Assembly (NCBI GenBank): GCA_034008185.1
Contig: CM067095.1
Location: 4,448,610-4,512,609, forward strand
Length of the DNA stretch: 64,000 bases
DNA from: Gorsachius magnificus
Lineage: Eukaryota > Chordata > Aves > Pelecaniformes > Ardeidae
Reading direction: 5' to 3'
The notes under the pieces: model-generated
Told to the model about the DNA's origin: nothing
Seen by the model: the letters and a program-made list of their open reading frames with translations, nothing else
Databases searched by the model: none
Part shown: piece by piece, positions 21,101 to 34,948 of the stretch
Layout: each line of letters begins with the position of its first letter
Position numbering within the stretch: the stretch's first letter is position 1
Program-made: the position numbers and the translations under genes

Positions 21101-24100
21101 ATGGTGTTCAGCTCAGTCCAAAGGAACTGAGAAGCAACTGAGAATGACATTGTCAGCATGTTAGCACCGAGGTGGTGAAGCAACCCCCAAGGCTTCCAAA
21201 TGCTACGTCAAGACAATTTTTCACTCCCTAACCATGCACTGCTGTAACAGCACATGCAGTCTGATGTAGTAACAGTACAAGTTGAGGGAGAGCTACCACA
21301 GGGGCACAGGGGATCGTTAGGGAAAGAATATCATCCCTAATTTGCTCAATGTTCAACATCACACCCTTGCCATTATTTAACTTTACCTGATCTTTAGCAG
21401 GATAATTGGTGTTTAACATCTGTATTATACATCCTTCTTGAGAATGGTGTTGACAGTGCAGCCTCTGACACAGCCTGAATGGTAAATATGCTGTGGGGTG
21501 CCCTGCCCAAGATAGAAATCTCTGATCTTTCCTCCAGCCAGACTTGCCTGTTTCCTCTCCGACTGAGGTGTAACTTCTGAGTGAGCTGTGAAACTATGGG
21601 GTTGCTGCTGTAAATGTGAACAGACATAAACCTGTGTAGATGTTAAGCAGGGAGAGCTTGCCAAATAGATCCAAGTGCCACTGCCTTGAACTTAATGACA
21701 GTGAGATTATGAACCTAAGCACCCCAGACTGCAGGGTAATTCTTTTGGGACCAAGCATGCTACGTCTGGACCAACCTGGTCCCAGGTCTCAGAGAATTTT
21801 TGTGAAAGTATGGTTAAGATTTAAAATGCAACCCGTCATAGATACAATGATATCAAAACTCCTCCCTACTCCTTGAAACAATCCCTAGACACTAGGCTGC
21901 CGACGGCCAGATCTGGTAGGGTCTGAGCCATGTGCTTGGAAAGGCTTCATAAATCTCACTCGCACCTTTGGAGCACTCCTCCTGGTCTCAGGCTGCAAAG
22001 GGAGCTTTCTGCAGGATCCCTTTGTACAGAGTGCGCAGACAATGACATTTTTGTCTTGGTTTTCATTTCATATTATTGCACCAGTTGTCCTGGATAAGAT
22101 CATAAACTTGTCCTCACTAGTAATGCGCTTTCACAATGTCTGGAGGAGGCGGGAGGAGTTTAAAATTAATGCACCTCCTAGCATGAAATTATTCATGGCT
22201 CAACACTTGTAATTACCAGGGCCAGTTTTAGGAAGCCCATAGTTATGAGGAATTTGATATTTTAAGACTTAAAACAAATGTTTTACAAGCTTTATCCTTT
22301 GCCCACTGCAGAATACATTATGGTCTGGTATAATTGCAGTGTATGTGTACCATCCCCAGCCATTCCCATCAGCTGATCACACCTGTCAGTCATTCATCAC
22401 CCAACCATTGCCCGTTAGATAATAAAATTCAATTGGGGGGGGAGGAGAGAGGTCAGCCCAGCCATTGTGCTAATTCCCCACCAGAGCAGCAGCTCCGGCA
22501 GGCCCAAGGCATCCTGTGTAAAGTTCAAAGCTTTTGGAAAAAGTAATCAGATCAGACCAATTAGGGCCTGTCTGCCTACGCTGACAACTGTGTCAGGAGA
22601 CCTGTTCACCCCATTCCCTCCTGGGCATGCCCTGACCACATTGCTGCTCTGGCTTCAGGCTCCTCTCGCCATCCCAGGCTTGTTCTGACATAACTCCGTT
22701 GCAATTTCTTCTCATTCCCATTAATGCAGGAGCAGAATGTGGCCCCCGGTGCCATTTTATAGCAAAGAAGGGACTGGCTGTAGGCTGAATGGGGAGTAGG
22801 GCTTAATTCAATATTTAATCCACGTTCTTAAATCGTGTATCATATTACCACCTTTTAATTCCCTTTGTTACTCCATGATTTGTTGTGTGTTCTGGGGGAC
22901 TCCCACACAACTCCTAAGTGCTTTTGCAGCTGAGTCAAAGAGATCCTGCTTTCACTGGAGACTGAAATACCACAGACCCACAGGTTTTGTGTGGGTGCAT
23001 TTTCACACCAAGACTTGCAGCTTCTTTGCCCCGTAGAGCAGGCATCTGGCCTGGCCAGTGCCCCAGCACCCATTACTGCTACGTTATTCTTCCACCAAGT
23101 AGTGCCACTCCGATTCCCTCTCCCACCGTTTTGTTCAGTGAAGAGAGATTTGGACTTCAATTTGTATTAAGAAACTGCGGTATTGCATCACTATCAGGTA
23201 AATAAATACTTTTGACCTTATTTAGCAGCTAAAGGACATGTATTTCACTTAAAATGTCCCCTTCACTTTCTTTTTACACTTTCAAACCAGGAAATGTATG
23301 AATGTCTCAGACCTATCTGTAACTGTTAGTAAGTCAATTTGTAGCTACTGTTCCTGCCTGTGTGCCTTGGGGTCTTTGAGGGGATCCAGCAAGTTAGAAT
23401 AGAGGATTCCTCAGACCGCAATTTTATCACCAAAAAGAAAATCTGGTTTTATTTCGTATTTTCCACTTACACATACAATGTAATTACTAAATGACAAATA
23501 GGGCAGTTACTGATTGTTAGTGATTGCTATAGCATCCAAGAAGTCCTCCAAAACATTCTGTGACATCTTCCTCTCATGTGGTCATAACTTTCATAATATA
23601 CCCTATTTATATGTATAAAATGCACGGGTTTAAGCATTTAAACTCTCTTTAGAAGTCATTTATAAATGGGACTATCATATGAAACAGCCAAAATGATCCA
23701 GTATTACAGCATCAGAAACCAAGCCAGTATTTATGGAGAAATCACATCCACTGACAAAGTCAAGCTTTTGAGGGCTGCATGGTTTTTCTGGAATGAGGAA
23801 GGAAGCAAGCTGGATTGCAGGATGCAGTACTCGACCACTGCCAGCCTTTGCAACAGAATAGCCCAGCTCTGCTCCTGGGGAAGGCCTGTCCCTTTCTTGA
23901 TTTATGAATGAGAATCTCAGTTGATCAGGGAAAAATATCTTGCTGTGCATTTTCCAGTTAATGCTCAGTTTGCCACAAGTATAGGACTCACACATGCTAT
24001 ATGATGTATCTGGATATCACAGAAAAAAATCATTAAAGCATATACTGATGAGAATTCAGGAAAATACAACAATGTACCAAGCTGTTAGTTCCCTAATGAG

Positions 24101-25590
24101 CACCATAACGCAGCCTCTCGCCAGGCTTTAAGTCCAGAGGGCAGTCTGCCAGAGCAGCGTACACAAGGCATTATACACCACGGAAGGGAAGGAATTAAAA
24201 ATGATTTAAGACAACATGTCCTACTCGGGCTGAGGTACTCTGAGGGCAGCCAAACAGCATCACTCAGAGATTTATGTATTCTAGGAAGGACAACTCCTGG
24301 AAACAGTGCATGTAAGAACCACGCGGGCAGACACAGTCCCATCCAGACATTTTGAATTAATGCCACAGCCAAGTGTTTGGATTTTAAAATGCCTGTCCCA
24401 GTTTCAGGCTACCAGATGCCAACTCCCATCTTTCCAGGAGCAGGACTTGACCCTTCGTAGGAGGACCTGTCAAGATCTCTGCTTTAATCATCCCAAATGG
24501 CCAAAAGAAAAATCAATCTATCATACCGAGAGAAAACTTTTGAGATCACCCCTCAAGGAGGATTGCAAGTAATCCCTGTGCAAAAGCCCTGTAAAGTGAT
24601 CTCTTTCAAAATCATATGTATGAAATTAGTTATAATCTGCATGGTAACGACCCAAATTTTCAGCTTGACGTGCATGGCACGATAAGGAGAATACAGATGG
24701 TTCTAAAGGGGGTGTTTCTACCTACCGTTTAATTTGGCCATATTGAGATCTTTGCTGCATCTCAAAGGCTGTCCCATGAAAACGTGCACAATAAATCGAG
24801 GGTGACTGTGTTTTTCTGGTAGAGCCTGACCCTGTGCCCTTTGGAACTAGTGACTAATCTCTCACTAATTTTAGTGGTACCAGATCAGCACTTCATAATT
24901 TAGGGTCTCATTTTTGTTTGCATGAAGGTGCTTTTGCATTCTCAGGGTCATGAAACATAACGTCAAAAAAAAAAATGAGCCTACAGCAGGGATTGTTCAA
25001 TGAGCTTGCTTTTGCAAGCAGGTCGCCAGAGAGCTCTTTGATGCTTGGTGATTCTTTTAATTTTGGGTAATTTAATAAAGCAAACTTTTAATTAACATTC
25101 AGAGTACTGCAGAGGGACAAAGTGCAGTGTAATGGGGGGTCTGGCTTAAATAGGGCACCCTTGTGTGAAGGAATCATATCCCAGTGCTGCAGGCGAGCCT
25201 GCAGCACAGCTCTGAGCTGGGACGGGGGATATTCACAGAAGAAAAGATGGAGGCCTTCAAGAACAGGGATACTGATGAGAAAGAAGGAATTTGAGGGACT
25301 GTTACACATGCACAAGGCATGTGGATCTCTGCACACAGAGGAGATCGTAGTCAGGCTGCCTAGCAGTCGGGTTCGCACAGTCCTGGACTCCAGGCCAGGT
25401 TCTCTACCCGTTCATGCCTCATTGCACACCAAAATGACAAGGAAAGGAGAACTCTGCCTAACTGTGTACCTGCAGCGCATGTGCGCACCCTCCTCTCCTG
25501 GGGGAATCATCCTGTGGAAACGCACAGAAGCTAAATCGTGAAGTTGCTCTTTCCCCAAGTACACAAAAGGACTATATGATCCATGTTAAA
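15100..25590. other. long non-coding stretch, no gene seen
   Basis: About 10.5 kb without a supported gene. The longest frames are 16558-17061 (167 codons, plus) and 17533-17976 (147 codons, plus). They are in GC-rich patches with no domain, no signal peptide and no visible exon structure. A weak MIR-like string lies at 20055-20185 (minus). The segments 22055-22330 and 24990-25110 are AT-rich with homeodomain-type cores and look like conserved non-coding sequence, which cannot be confirmed without alignment. Confidence 0.55.
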
Positions 25591-25596
25591 TAAGTG

Positions 25597-26043
25597 CTTA
25601 TCAGATAAAGAATGGAGTTTGGGATGAAGTGCAAATTGTCCCATTTGGTGCTGTCACTGTGGAAAACCTATCCCCTAGACCAGCATCTCTGTTGAATGAG
25701 AGACAACAGAAGGCAAAGGACTGTAAAAAAAAAGCAATCAAAACAAGCTGAAACTGGGATGAAGTGGATCTAAAAGAAAGAAAAATGGACCAGACAAACT
25801 GAGGACTTCAGAGGGAAAATCCACTTACTTGAAGAGGAAAAAAGACAACCTGTTAAGAAAAGGGCAAGTGAACAGAACCTGTCCAGGAAAAATAAAATGC
25901 TAAATTATTATAGTAACAGTGAAAGAGCCTTCATAAAAAAGCTGATAAGATAAGTGGTCTATCTCCTCTGCTATCTGACTGGAGCACCAGCGTTATGTTT
26001 TTGCTAATAACCTTATCTCTTGTGGTCTAACGTCTCTGATAAG
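25597..26043. promoter_or_regulatory. GATA-site cluster with RUNX motif
   Basis: A head-to-head GATA pair, CTTATC followed directly by AGATAA, lies at 25597-25608. A dense group then follows: TGATAAG at 25943-25949, AGATAAG at 25948-25954, CTATCT at 25959-25964 and 25971-25976, CTTATCT at 26012-26018, and TGATAAG at 26037-26043. That is six WGATAR-type sites in about 100 bp on both strands. TGTGGT, a RUNX core, lies at 26021-26026 between the last two. GATA plus RUNX grouping is typical of blood and endothelial enhancers. Function here is inferred from motif density alone. Confidence 0.4.
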
Positions 26044-26224
26044 AGGCAAAGCAAATGCTGTGTTTTCTCCTGTTATGTTTGCGGTAGGCAAGCAGCCTGC
26101 TAAGCTTGTTCCCTGTTCTTCCACAGGCCTCAAAAGTGGGCATGTCCCCAAGAGGAATGGGGAGAGGCGAACAGCCAGCTGAGGATGGTTAGGTCATGTG
26201 AGTAGGTCTTGGGGCACCTGAGGG

Positions 26225-26320
26225 CCTGTCCCTGGTTCTGTCCCAGACCTGCTGGGTGACTTCAGCCAAGTCTGTCCATCTCCTTGCACCTGTATTTCCC
26301 TTTAGGCCATAGCAGAGGCA
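26225..26320 (+). repeat. MIR-like SINE remnant
   Basis: 'ggttctgtcccagacctgct', 'gggtgacttcagccaagtct' and 'gcacctgtatttcccttta' match in order the MIR blocks around 'tgtgaccttgggcaagtca' and 'cctcagtttccccat'. Diverged, sense orientation, no tail. Confidence 0.5.
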
Positions 26321-26329
26321 GTTTCTACA

Positions 26330-29300
26330 GTACCTGACAGAGCAGAACTAGGGTCTTGCAAATAATACATTAGAGGAACACTGGGATATCAAAGGAGATC
26401 TTGTCCCACCAACTTGAGGGCCATGGGATAGTCATGCAAGACTACTACAGTCCCGTCTACCATGACCTGTTCAGCAACTGGAAAGAGGACCCCGGGGTCC
26501 TGCTCCCGAGTTCCTCACTCTTATAACACTGGAAATATTTTGCGTACAACCCCGTTAATTAAAACTTTGCTAGTAGACACTTGAAGTAATGAAAACCAAT
26601 ACACACCTGCCAGGTCTAAAGACATTTTCTTTAGAGAAACTATTAGATCAACATACACTAAAACCTGTCCTGTAAATGTTTTGGCTTCAGGGCTTTTCTC
26701 ATAGTACATTAAAAAAAATGTCAACCCAAGTTAATCCTCCTTCTAACAGTTGGTAGATATGGTTTATCTGATTGAAATGACAGGACAAAGGGATTTTACT
26801 GACTTTATTTTCATTATCATTAAAGTAAATGTTTTTGCACCTCTGAAAAAAAAAGTTATTGGAAAGTTATCTTGTGCTATGGAATAGAAATTGTCCCATG
26901 CAAATCTTGATTCAATATTATTATACACTACTGTAAATAGCATGGTGTTGATTCAGAGAGATCGGGGGAAGGTATATTTCAGTTAGTCTGTTCATTTGTT
27001 TCCAGTTCCTGCTGGGGCAGTTGAATTCCAGCTGCTGGCTCTTGCTGGTTACGCTCCCCTTTCCCTAAGTGTGCAGGCTCTAATGTCAAGCAACACTGCT
27101 AAAGACATTCCATGTTCCATGGCTGTTTTCTCCTGCCCCCTGGTTTGTAATCCCACCTCCTCCCACGGGAAAATACAGATAATGAGACAGTGAAACTGGT
27201 CTACCTTATTTGTAGTGGACTGATCATTGAGTTTGTCCTAAGCATAAATTTAAATAGGTGCATTCAGCTCTGTGCAGGAAGTAAAACATCGCAGGTAGAT
27301 GAAGTAAACCACTCAAATAAACCTGTTCTCAAGAGCTCTATTAGGTAAAGAAAGTCTTGCACAACACTGACCTTGCTAAACAGTTAACCCTCCATACTTT
27401 GCCCTCATTAGGATAAAAGTATGCTACTAATGAATGAGAGGCAAGATCCCATTCATTCCAAAACTGGGAAGACAAGGCTATGGGCAGTTCTTTCAGGAGG
27501 AGCATGTTCAAACTAGCCTTGTGTTTGATTCCACCTTGGGTTAGTTGCCCACTGCCTTGTCTTTGCTAGGATGTCACTGCTGGCACAGCTACACCCAGGG
27601 ATTCAGGTGTTAATCCCCTCTTCCCATTAGCACTGGCCAGTGTTGAGCATATCTTCCAAGACCTGACACATGGCTGTGCAATACATCCCAGGGCAAGAGC
27701 CTAGCTTGCTTTCCTAGTGAACACAGCACAGCTAGGTAAAACATGAAAAACGTTTGCATAAATCTCTGCAAAGCACAGGCACGGAGGGGAGAAATGGCCC
27801 CAGAACTCCTTTTCATAGCACTGCTTTTTGGCCCCGTAAAAAGGGATCATTAACTAAAATCCCTTGGCCTCCCAGGCTTATCTCTCTCTACAGGGCTGTA
27901 TTTGGGAATAGAAATGGGATCTGGCAATTTTTAAAGATTTGGATTCCTTAATCATTCATGGTAGGAGAATGTCACTGAATGGGGATCCACGCATAAGCCC
28001 CCAAGATGGGAAAATACAGGGAGCTTTCAGTTGCTAAGGAATAAATGAGGTTAAACAGTGCACATACCATTTCCTCATGCAGTGCCTGTCTGGTGGGAAT
28101 GAGAAGCCCTGAGTTTGGTATGCGCTGGTTTGGTGCCTCTAGAAACATCTGGATGGCAAGACAGACTGTGACTTTGAATTTTGCTTTGCACATTTTTTGA
28201 TGCAAAGCCCTGTTTCCTCCCATCCTCTCATTCCTCTCCCCATGAAAATACCTTTCCTCATGACGTGATGGGGGAATCCACCTTCCAGTGGGTTAAGAGA
28301 TTTATTTCACAGCAGCTGTGACAGGGGTGTAGGTAGAACCTACACGTGCCATTACAGGGCAACAGAGCCTGAAGAGAAGCTGCTCTGTACACACCTGCCA
28401 TGGGGACATGAGGGAGGGCAGTGATTTATCTGCCATCATCCATGGAAAAAGACATGTACCAACTGGGCACATTCTGCCTCTCTTATTTTCCAGCTCTCCC
28501 ATGAAGGCTATTCCCTTCTCCCCTTTGCTTTTAGCCTATTTCAGTTTGCAGTTACGTTGTGCAGGATGTGAAGCCACGATCAGGTCTCCGTGACAAAGAC
28601 CAAGATGTTTAAATCCACCAGAGGTACTCAGATCCCCTGCTGTGGAAGGCAGCTTCCTTCCCATGCAGATCTGGATACCAAACACATGCAGTTCTATAGC
28701 GGGAACTTGGCCCGTTTCGAACCCAAATGTGCAGATCAGATTTCTGCCTCGAAATACTTAAACACAGAGGAGCAGGCCAAAAATGGTGGTGTGGAAACAA
28801 GAGAAGCAATACTACAACACAGCCATCCTTGGGGCCTCCTCTTCAGTTTTCTCTAGTAGGTTTGTCTCTCTTGTTGTTCTCTGTGTAATCTACAGCTGTC
28901 TGAGTCTAATGAGCTAAATGAGTGTATGAGCCTCAGTTGGGTGCCCGTTGGCTTAACAGCTACAGCTGCGCACAGGGGAGCAGCGGCGCATCCTGGGATG
29001 GCTGGGCTGCGTATAAGGGGTGGCACCAGCTGCAGATCTAACTGTGGGAAAGATGTGTGGGGAGGGTGAGGCTGTGCAGGCTTGCGGCTGTGCAGAGAGG
29101 GGCTCTTCGTGCTCACGGCTATGTGTTGTAGTCTTCTTGAGAGCCTTTGCATACCCCTGTGCACAGTTAAATGAGGTTTAGACTTTCTTTGATATAACAT
29201 TAGTCGATATCAAGCCGTTGAGTGAATTTTAGCTGTTTGCCAGGCTGAGAAAGGGGCTGGGCAAACTGAATGTGGAATCCAAATGCAGGGTGAAATGAAA

Positions 29301-31250
29301 GGCAGTTTCTGGGAAAGGGCTTGAGGCTATGGCAAATACTTATCCAGACTCTCACAAATTGGGAGTTACTCTCCAACAGGGAAATGTGTTTTGCAGCCTT
29401 GCACACATCTTTCTGAATAAAGAATATTCTGTATACAGACTGATGATGAAGTAGCTTTAATCAGCACAACCTAGTACACGCAGGGGGCTTACACAGTAGA
29501 AGGATTCAGATGGGAAAATGGAAAGTTTTATTGTAGATCAGATGAAATGAGCTAGAGATAAGCTTTCCAGGGAGAGCAGGATCTGGTCTTCTCTCTTACA
29601 AGGCATGAGTGCACCCAAGAACTAGAGGAAAAACCAAATTGGCACATGCTTGTAGATGGATAACGACAATAGACATAAGATACATCAGCAATACTCAAAA
29701 TATATGAAACAAAAAAAGTCAAATAGCTATAGTCTTTTAGTGATTGTAGAAAGGCTACATCAGGAACCCTGTTACTTAAAATGCTATGAAAAGTAATTAG
29801 AAGGGGGCAAAAAGGCTCATTAAAAACCTGATTCTGTTTCCACATGCTTTAAAGGTCTATTCTTATTTGCAAAACATTTTCAAATATTTATGAGAATGGG
29901 ATTTATATCAAGAGCAAAGGGATTTTTCCATGTGCCAGCCATTTACAGGATCTTGAAAATAACCAGAACTGAAGAGATCCTAATATTCCAGATTAAGTTT
30001 TCCTATCAATGATCACTTTGCCTTAGTGAGGCCACATTTATAAGAACACGTAGGATTATCTTGTAACCTAAGAATATAGTGTATATGCAAAGTTGGAGGT
30101 TTTTATTCCCGCCTCCCCCCTGCTGCAGTTCAGCTGATACACGCTCAGGCAGCTAATGGAGGAGAACAGGGCTGGCTGTTCACAGTGTGTTCAAGAATAT
30201 GAATTGCAACAAAAGACAAACAGCTGGATGTTGAAGGGACTTTAAAACTTTAGGCGTTGTGTATAACCATTGATAGACATGTAACAGTGCATATGGATGA
30301 GGTTCTACATCCTCTGATAAAGTTTTCTCCCCGGTTACAATTTTTGGCCTGGGGTCTTCCCCAGGACACAGGAAGGTAGCTAGGAAAGTCTGATGACAAG
30401 CTCACTGGCTTCAGTTCACCGTGCTAGCAGGTCTACAGTCCCACAGAGAGAACTGGAGGGGGCTGCCAAGCAAAAATGGAGGAAAAGCAGTGGGTGGGAT
30501 TGAATAGGTATAAATACAGTGCATCAGCTGCATCATCAAAACTTGACCCTCTTGGGATAGTCCATGTGCAGCAGCATCAATAAGAGCAGTTCAAGAATAG
30601 ATGTAGGGAAACAAATTATCCACTGCAAACTCCAGTGGGAGGCAGAGTTACACTAGGTTTGAGCAGATGGGTGAAGCTGGTGTTTCACCAGAGAGGAAGG
30701 AACCATGGTAAATGACCCAAATGGCAGTACTAGTTTAAGGTTAGAATAAGCAGGTGGGTGTCTATGCTAAGAAAAGTTATAAGGAGCACAAACATCAGCT
30801 AATTGTCACAAAATCTTTACTATTTAACTGTAACTCAGTTTAAAATTAGCTACCTGCCAAATGAGAACTAGAGATTCCTCAATATGGTTAGTAAAGAGAA
30901 GTTAAGATGGGAGGGTGGCAGAAACTCTCCCCATCTGTCCTTGAAAACAGGCTAAAGCCCATTCAGAAGTCTGCCCAGTGATGGCCCTTCCACAAGCACC
31001 ATTACCCGAGCTCCAGAGAGGCTGGCGCCGGAGTTATTCCATAGGAAGTGTTTTGGATGCTGAGTCAGCACTGCCACTTCTGGTAGCCCTAGGTTGTCCA
31101 TGGATGGTTCCTGTGGGCTGAACAAGACTTGTTTATCTGCTACAGCCCAGCCCAGCACGGCAGGATTGCAGGCAACATGAAAAATAAACAGGGGATTCTA
31201 GCAGCATTATGTCACTCAGGCTGGCCCAAACGCCATAGAGTCGCTGCCAA
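26330..31250. other. non-coding DNA, no gene seen
   Basis: Frames are at most about 115 codons (28853-29200 minus) and have no domains. A TATAAATA string at about 30511 has no supported transcript downstream. No recognised repeat. Confidence 0.6.
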
Positions 31251-31259
31251 GTTAGGTCA

Positions 31260-31435
31260 CTTAAAAAAATACTTTGAATGGGTTTAAGAGACAGCTAGAC
31301 ATTTTTATGAGGAGAAAGAAGATTTGCAGATGCAAAGACAAAGCAAGGAGGTGCGTTTGAGATAAACTTAAAGGGCCAGGCTCATTGGTCCAAGTGGCCA
31401 TTTCCTGCCTTGCAATTCTTTGCTTCCTCACATCT
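31260..31435 (+). mobile_element. possible decayed CR1-like LINE 3' tail
   Basis: 'gggtttaagagacagctaga' with 'catttttatgaggaga' resembles the 'ttcaaaagggattagacacatttatggagg' block of old sauropsid CR1 tails. 'gctcattggtccaagtggcc' and 'ctgccttgcaattctttg' near the end resemble the terminal 'ctggtctaagtggcc...ctggccttgcaattctatg' block. The middle does not align by eye. This is a weaker case than the copy at 8255-8640. Confidence 0.4.
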
Positions 31436-31439
31436 ATTT

Positions 31440-34400
31440 ACAGACGAGAACGTGCCGTGGTCCAGTGCATAGCCAGTGCTCTGAGATACGCCTGTTGCAG
31501 AGCACAGAGGGATCATTATCAAGAGAAACACTTTTCATGGAGGAGGTGGCTGGAAATGGTCAGTCCAGGTTCAGTCAAAGTTGTTCCTCAGATTAGATTT
31601 GACCATCTCATGAGTCATTTAAAAATTCCTTGCTTTCTGCGCTAGAGCAAGTAAGGACAAGATGGGCAGGAGGAGCAAGTCACCAAACGAGTGAACCCCT
31701 GGAGGAATTGTCCTCCCGGGAGGTACCCAGCTGGCACTAGAGAGACAGCATTTCCTGGCATGGTGGAGGAAGAAATGATGGCACTAGCTGCCTGGGACTG
31801 CGTGGGTCCATCAGGGCCACCACAGGGTATCTAGTAATGGTATTTTCTTTATGAAGTATTCTTAACTTTATGAAATGAAATGGGTGATCAACCATCAAAT
31901 GTGGAATCTTCCAAATGTATGAAATCTGGTAGAAAACTAGGTCACAGAAGGAAAGAAGTGACATTCTTGCTATATACATTTGATGAAAGGAAGGAAATTA
32001 CTCACAGAACTCAATTTCTTGGGACAGATTCTGGACCTCCACTGCACCTAGCCTTGCTCATCTCACTAGCGTTCTGAAATATAAGATTGTCAGGCCTCTG
32101 ATACCTTTTCCTTATCATTCCTCTTCACTGTCTGGATCATCTCAAGAAGCACCTACTGGCCTGAGGCAATGAACTCTCACAAATCATACCTTTTTCATAA
32201 GATTCACAGCCTACTTTCTAGACAAATATGCTTCTCCTTCAAACCTAATTTCTTAAACACTCCTTTTCCCAGCCACAATAATAATTAGAGCACTTTGCAT
32301 CAAAGAAATTCACCGAACTTACAACACCAGTTGAGCCCTACACCCACCCCCCTGCCACAACTGCTCACGTAATTACATCAGTGTCATTTCTGAAGCTGGC
32401 AGTAGAAAGAAGACATACCATAGGGATGTCTGAATTTGTTTTTCATTGCTGCTGCTCTTCATGTCTGTCAGAGCCATCCAGCCCCAGCCTAGAGTGAAGC
32501 CTCCCAGGCCTTCAGCTTCTCCTTTTTGTCTGGCAGGAGCAATTTTGTTCTTGTTCCTGAACAACAGGTCTTCCACAGTGAAAAGTGAGGAGAAACAAAT
32601 GATGCGGTATGATGCCACAGAAAATAAGGGATACACTCATTTTTATTTCTGTCTCATATTCATGTCATTGTCTACTGACTTCATGACATATGTCTCCATG
32701 GAGCATTTGGAACAAGGTGCCCCCCTTTGGAACAAGGAGCTATGGCCTTATAATTTGAGAGAGAACCATCTATACATTGACAACACTCTTAAATAATAAT
32801 TTTCTTTTATTAAAGCCAAAGCTTTTCCTCTTCACTTGAGCTACAGGGACATAACAATATCAGTCATGTTGCTAATCTTCTCTCTTGGCAAACACATAGC
32901 TTCTGCAGGAACAACCATGATGGGCCAGGTTTTTGTGTTAGCCTCCCTGTTGGCTCAAACCAAAGGAGAAGGAACCAAACCTGCCTTCAAGTTTGGAAAA
33001 AAAGAAGTTTACTTCCCATCTTCTTCCAACTCTTGTTCACTGTGGTAGGACTTGAAGCAGAAGTCTCAGGATGTTCTTTCGTAGTCCTCAGCAGAGGAGC
33101 AGCATGAAAATACTGGAGACTCTTGGCAGAATCTGTTTCCAAAGGGATTTCTGGACCAACCTTGCAGGCATAGGCAGTTCAGGTTTTCAGAGTTTTATGT
33201 CTCCGGTTCTCCAGATCTCTTGTGGATTGTCCCATCAGTAGTCTGCTGTGTGGGAAAATTCAAAGCCATTTTCCCCAGTGAGCTGACCCAGCTGGGTGGT
33301 CGGTCCATACCGACACTGTTAAAGGTTCTGTTGTCCATTTTTAAGAAAAATTGTTTCTTTTGCTCTTTGAAAATAATGAAAAATTTGTCTCATGTCAGAG
33401 TGGAGGTCACATCTTGGAACAGTTCCTCCGGCTCCAACAGAAAAGGACACACGTACACACACAGGCAAAAGACTCAGATGAAAACAATTCATTATACAGC
33501 TTCCATGAACTTTCTAACTTTAAGCTCCTTTATCTTCTGAGCATGTGTCTCCAAGGCAACCACTTAACTACCACAGGTTTTCCAACACGCTACATTTCAC
33601 ATAATCTATCTCTTTTTCCAAAGTTAGAATTTAGATCCTTACCTAAATTCCTCAGAACTATTTAAAGAAAAGAGAGTTAAAAAAAAGAAAATAACTGTGC
33701 TATATTTTTAGCAAACAAGCAGTACTGACTTACATGATAGTGCTGAGATATGCTAAAATTCTCTAATCACTTGGATAGAGGTAAATTCTTATTGATACAG
33801 AGCAAAAAGCTGGAAATAATTGAAATAAATGCCAAACTTATCTAACCCATCCCCTTTGTCTGTGTCTCCTGGGTCTTCAACTGGGTTAGAAGTCCCAGGA
33901 GGATTGTAGATTACTGTTACCCCTCACTTCTGATTGAGCTACAAATGCCTCAAGATGAAGTGTGTTGCTCTGTTCATTTTGTTCATGTTCTGTTGAAAAC
34001 CAGAAATGTGGTTAGAAATAAAAAGGGGAATGAGAGAGCTGCCTGGCCTTTTCTGAGTTAACAGCACGGTTTTGTTTATGTTGATCGGAGCTCAGAGCAT
34101 GGGTGGGTCTGACTGCAATCATTAATACGTCAGAAACTTTTTACAGAACTAATATTGCAGAAGTTAGAAAGCATAACAGCCCTGCTACCCTATTCTGTTG
34201 TCAGCTATCAGGTTTATTACCCTTATCTCAACCCAGAGCTGATCTTTTTCCCCCCTTCCTAATTGAGGCTGTAGATAAAGCATCATATATTTACTCTTGA
34301 GCTCAGCCAGTTCTTTTAAGGCAAAGGTTCAGAGGTCTGGTGGCTTGAAGAGGGACTTCAGTGCTGAAAGGTGCTCGGGAGATCTGTGTGCTTCCTCGGC

Positions 34401-34940
34401 TGATGAAGGCCATGACAGCATATTCAGTCCTCTGTTGAGAAAAAGTACAGTTTTCTAGGATGAAAGTTGTTTGTGCTATTTCTGTTCTGCTGTCCAGCTT
34501 TGTACCAATCCGCGAAATGAACCTAATGCGCCTTGCAACAGAAAATCCTGGCATTCCTGACCTTAGATTTTGAGAGTGACATGTTAATTATTCCAAATGT
34601 ACAAAGACAAGATCAGTTTTGAAACACAGTTCACTTTGTAAGGGATGTTCACTCCTTTCCAAGTTGCAGTTCTAGAGGTTCATTACAGTAGGGATAAAAT
34701 ATGAAAAAAAAAATGCAGTGAGGAATTTTCAGACAGTGAATATAGGGAAGAAAATTGTGATCTAGTTCTGATATCCCATAACAACAACAAAAAAACCCAC
34801 TAGCAAATTGTTCTATGAGTAGCAGAACTAAATAACCAGACTTGCTTCAGGTTTGTGGTTTTGTCCTCTAACTCTCGCACAAATACCCTTTAATAACTGC
34901 AGCTCTCCCCGTGTCCCCCATGAGCCTCGATAGGGCAAGC
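31440..34940. other. non-coding DNA, small tandem duplication inside
   Basis: No supported gene (longest frame about 116 codons, 32446-32796 plus, no domain). At 32706-32739 the string tttggaacaagg occurs twice with a 20-bp period. The rest is AT-rich unique DNA. Confidence 0.6.
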
Positions 34941-34948
34941 AGCAGCAC

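Noticed and set aside
30505..30550. TATA-box promoter (TATAAATA near 30511)
   Set aside because: A single short motif with no supported transcript, initiator or CpG context. Such strings are common by chance in AT-rich DNA.
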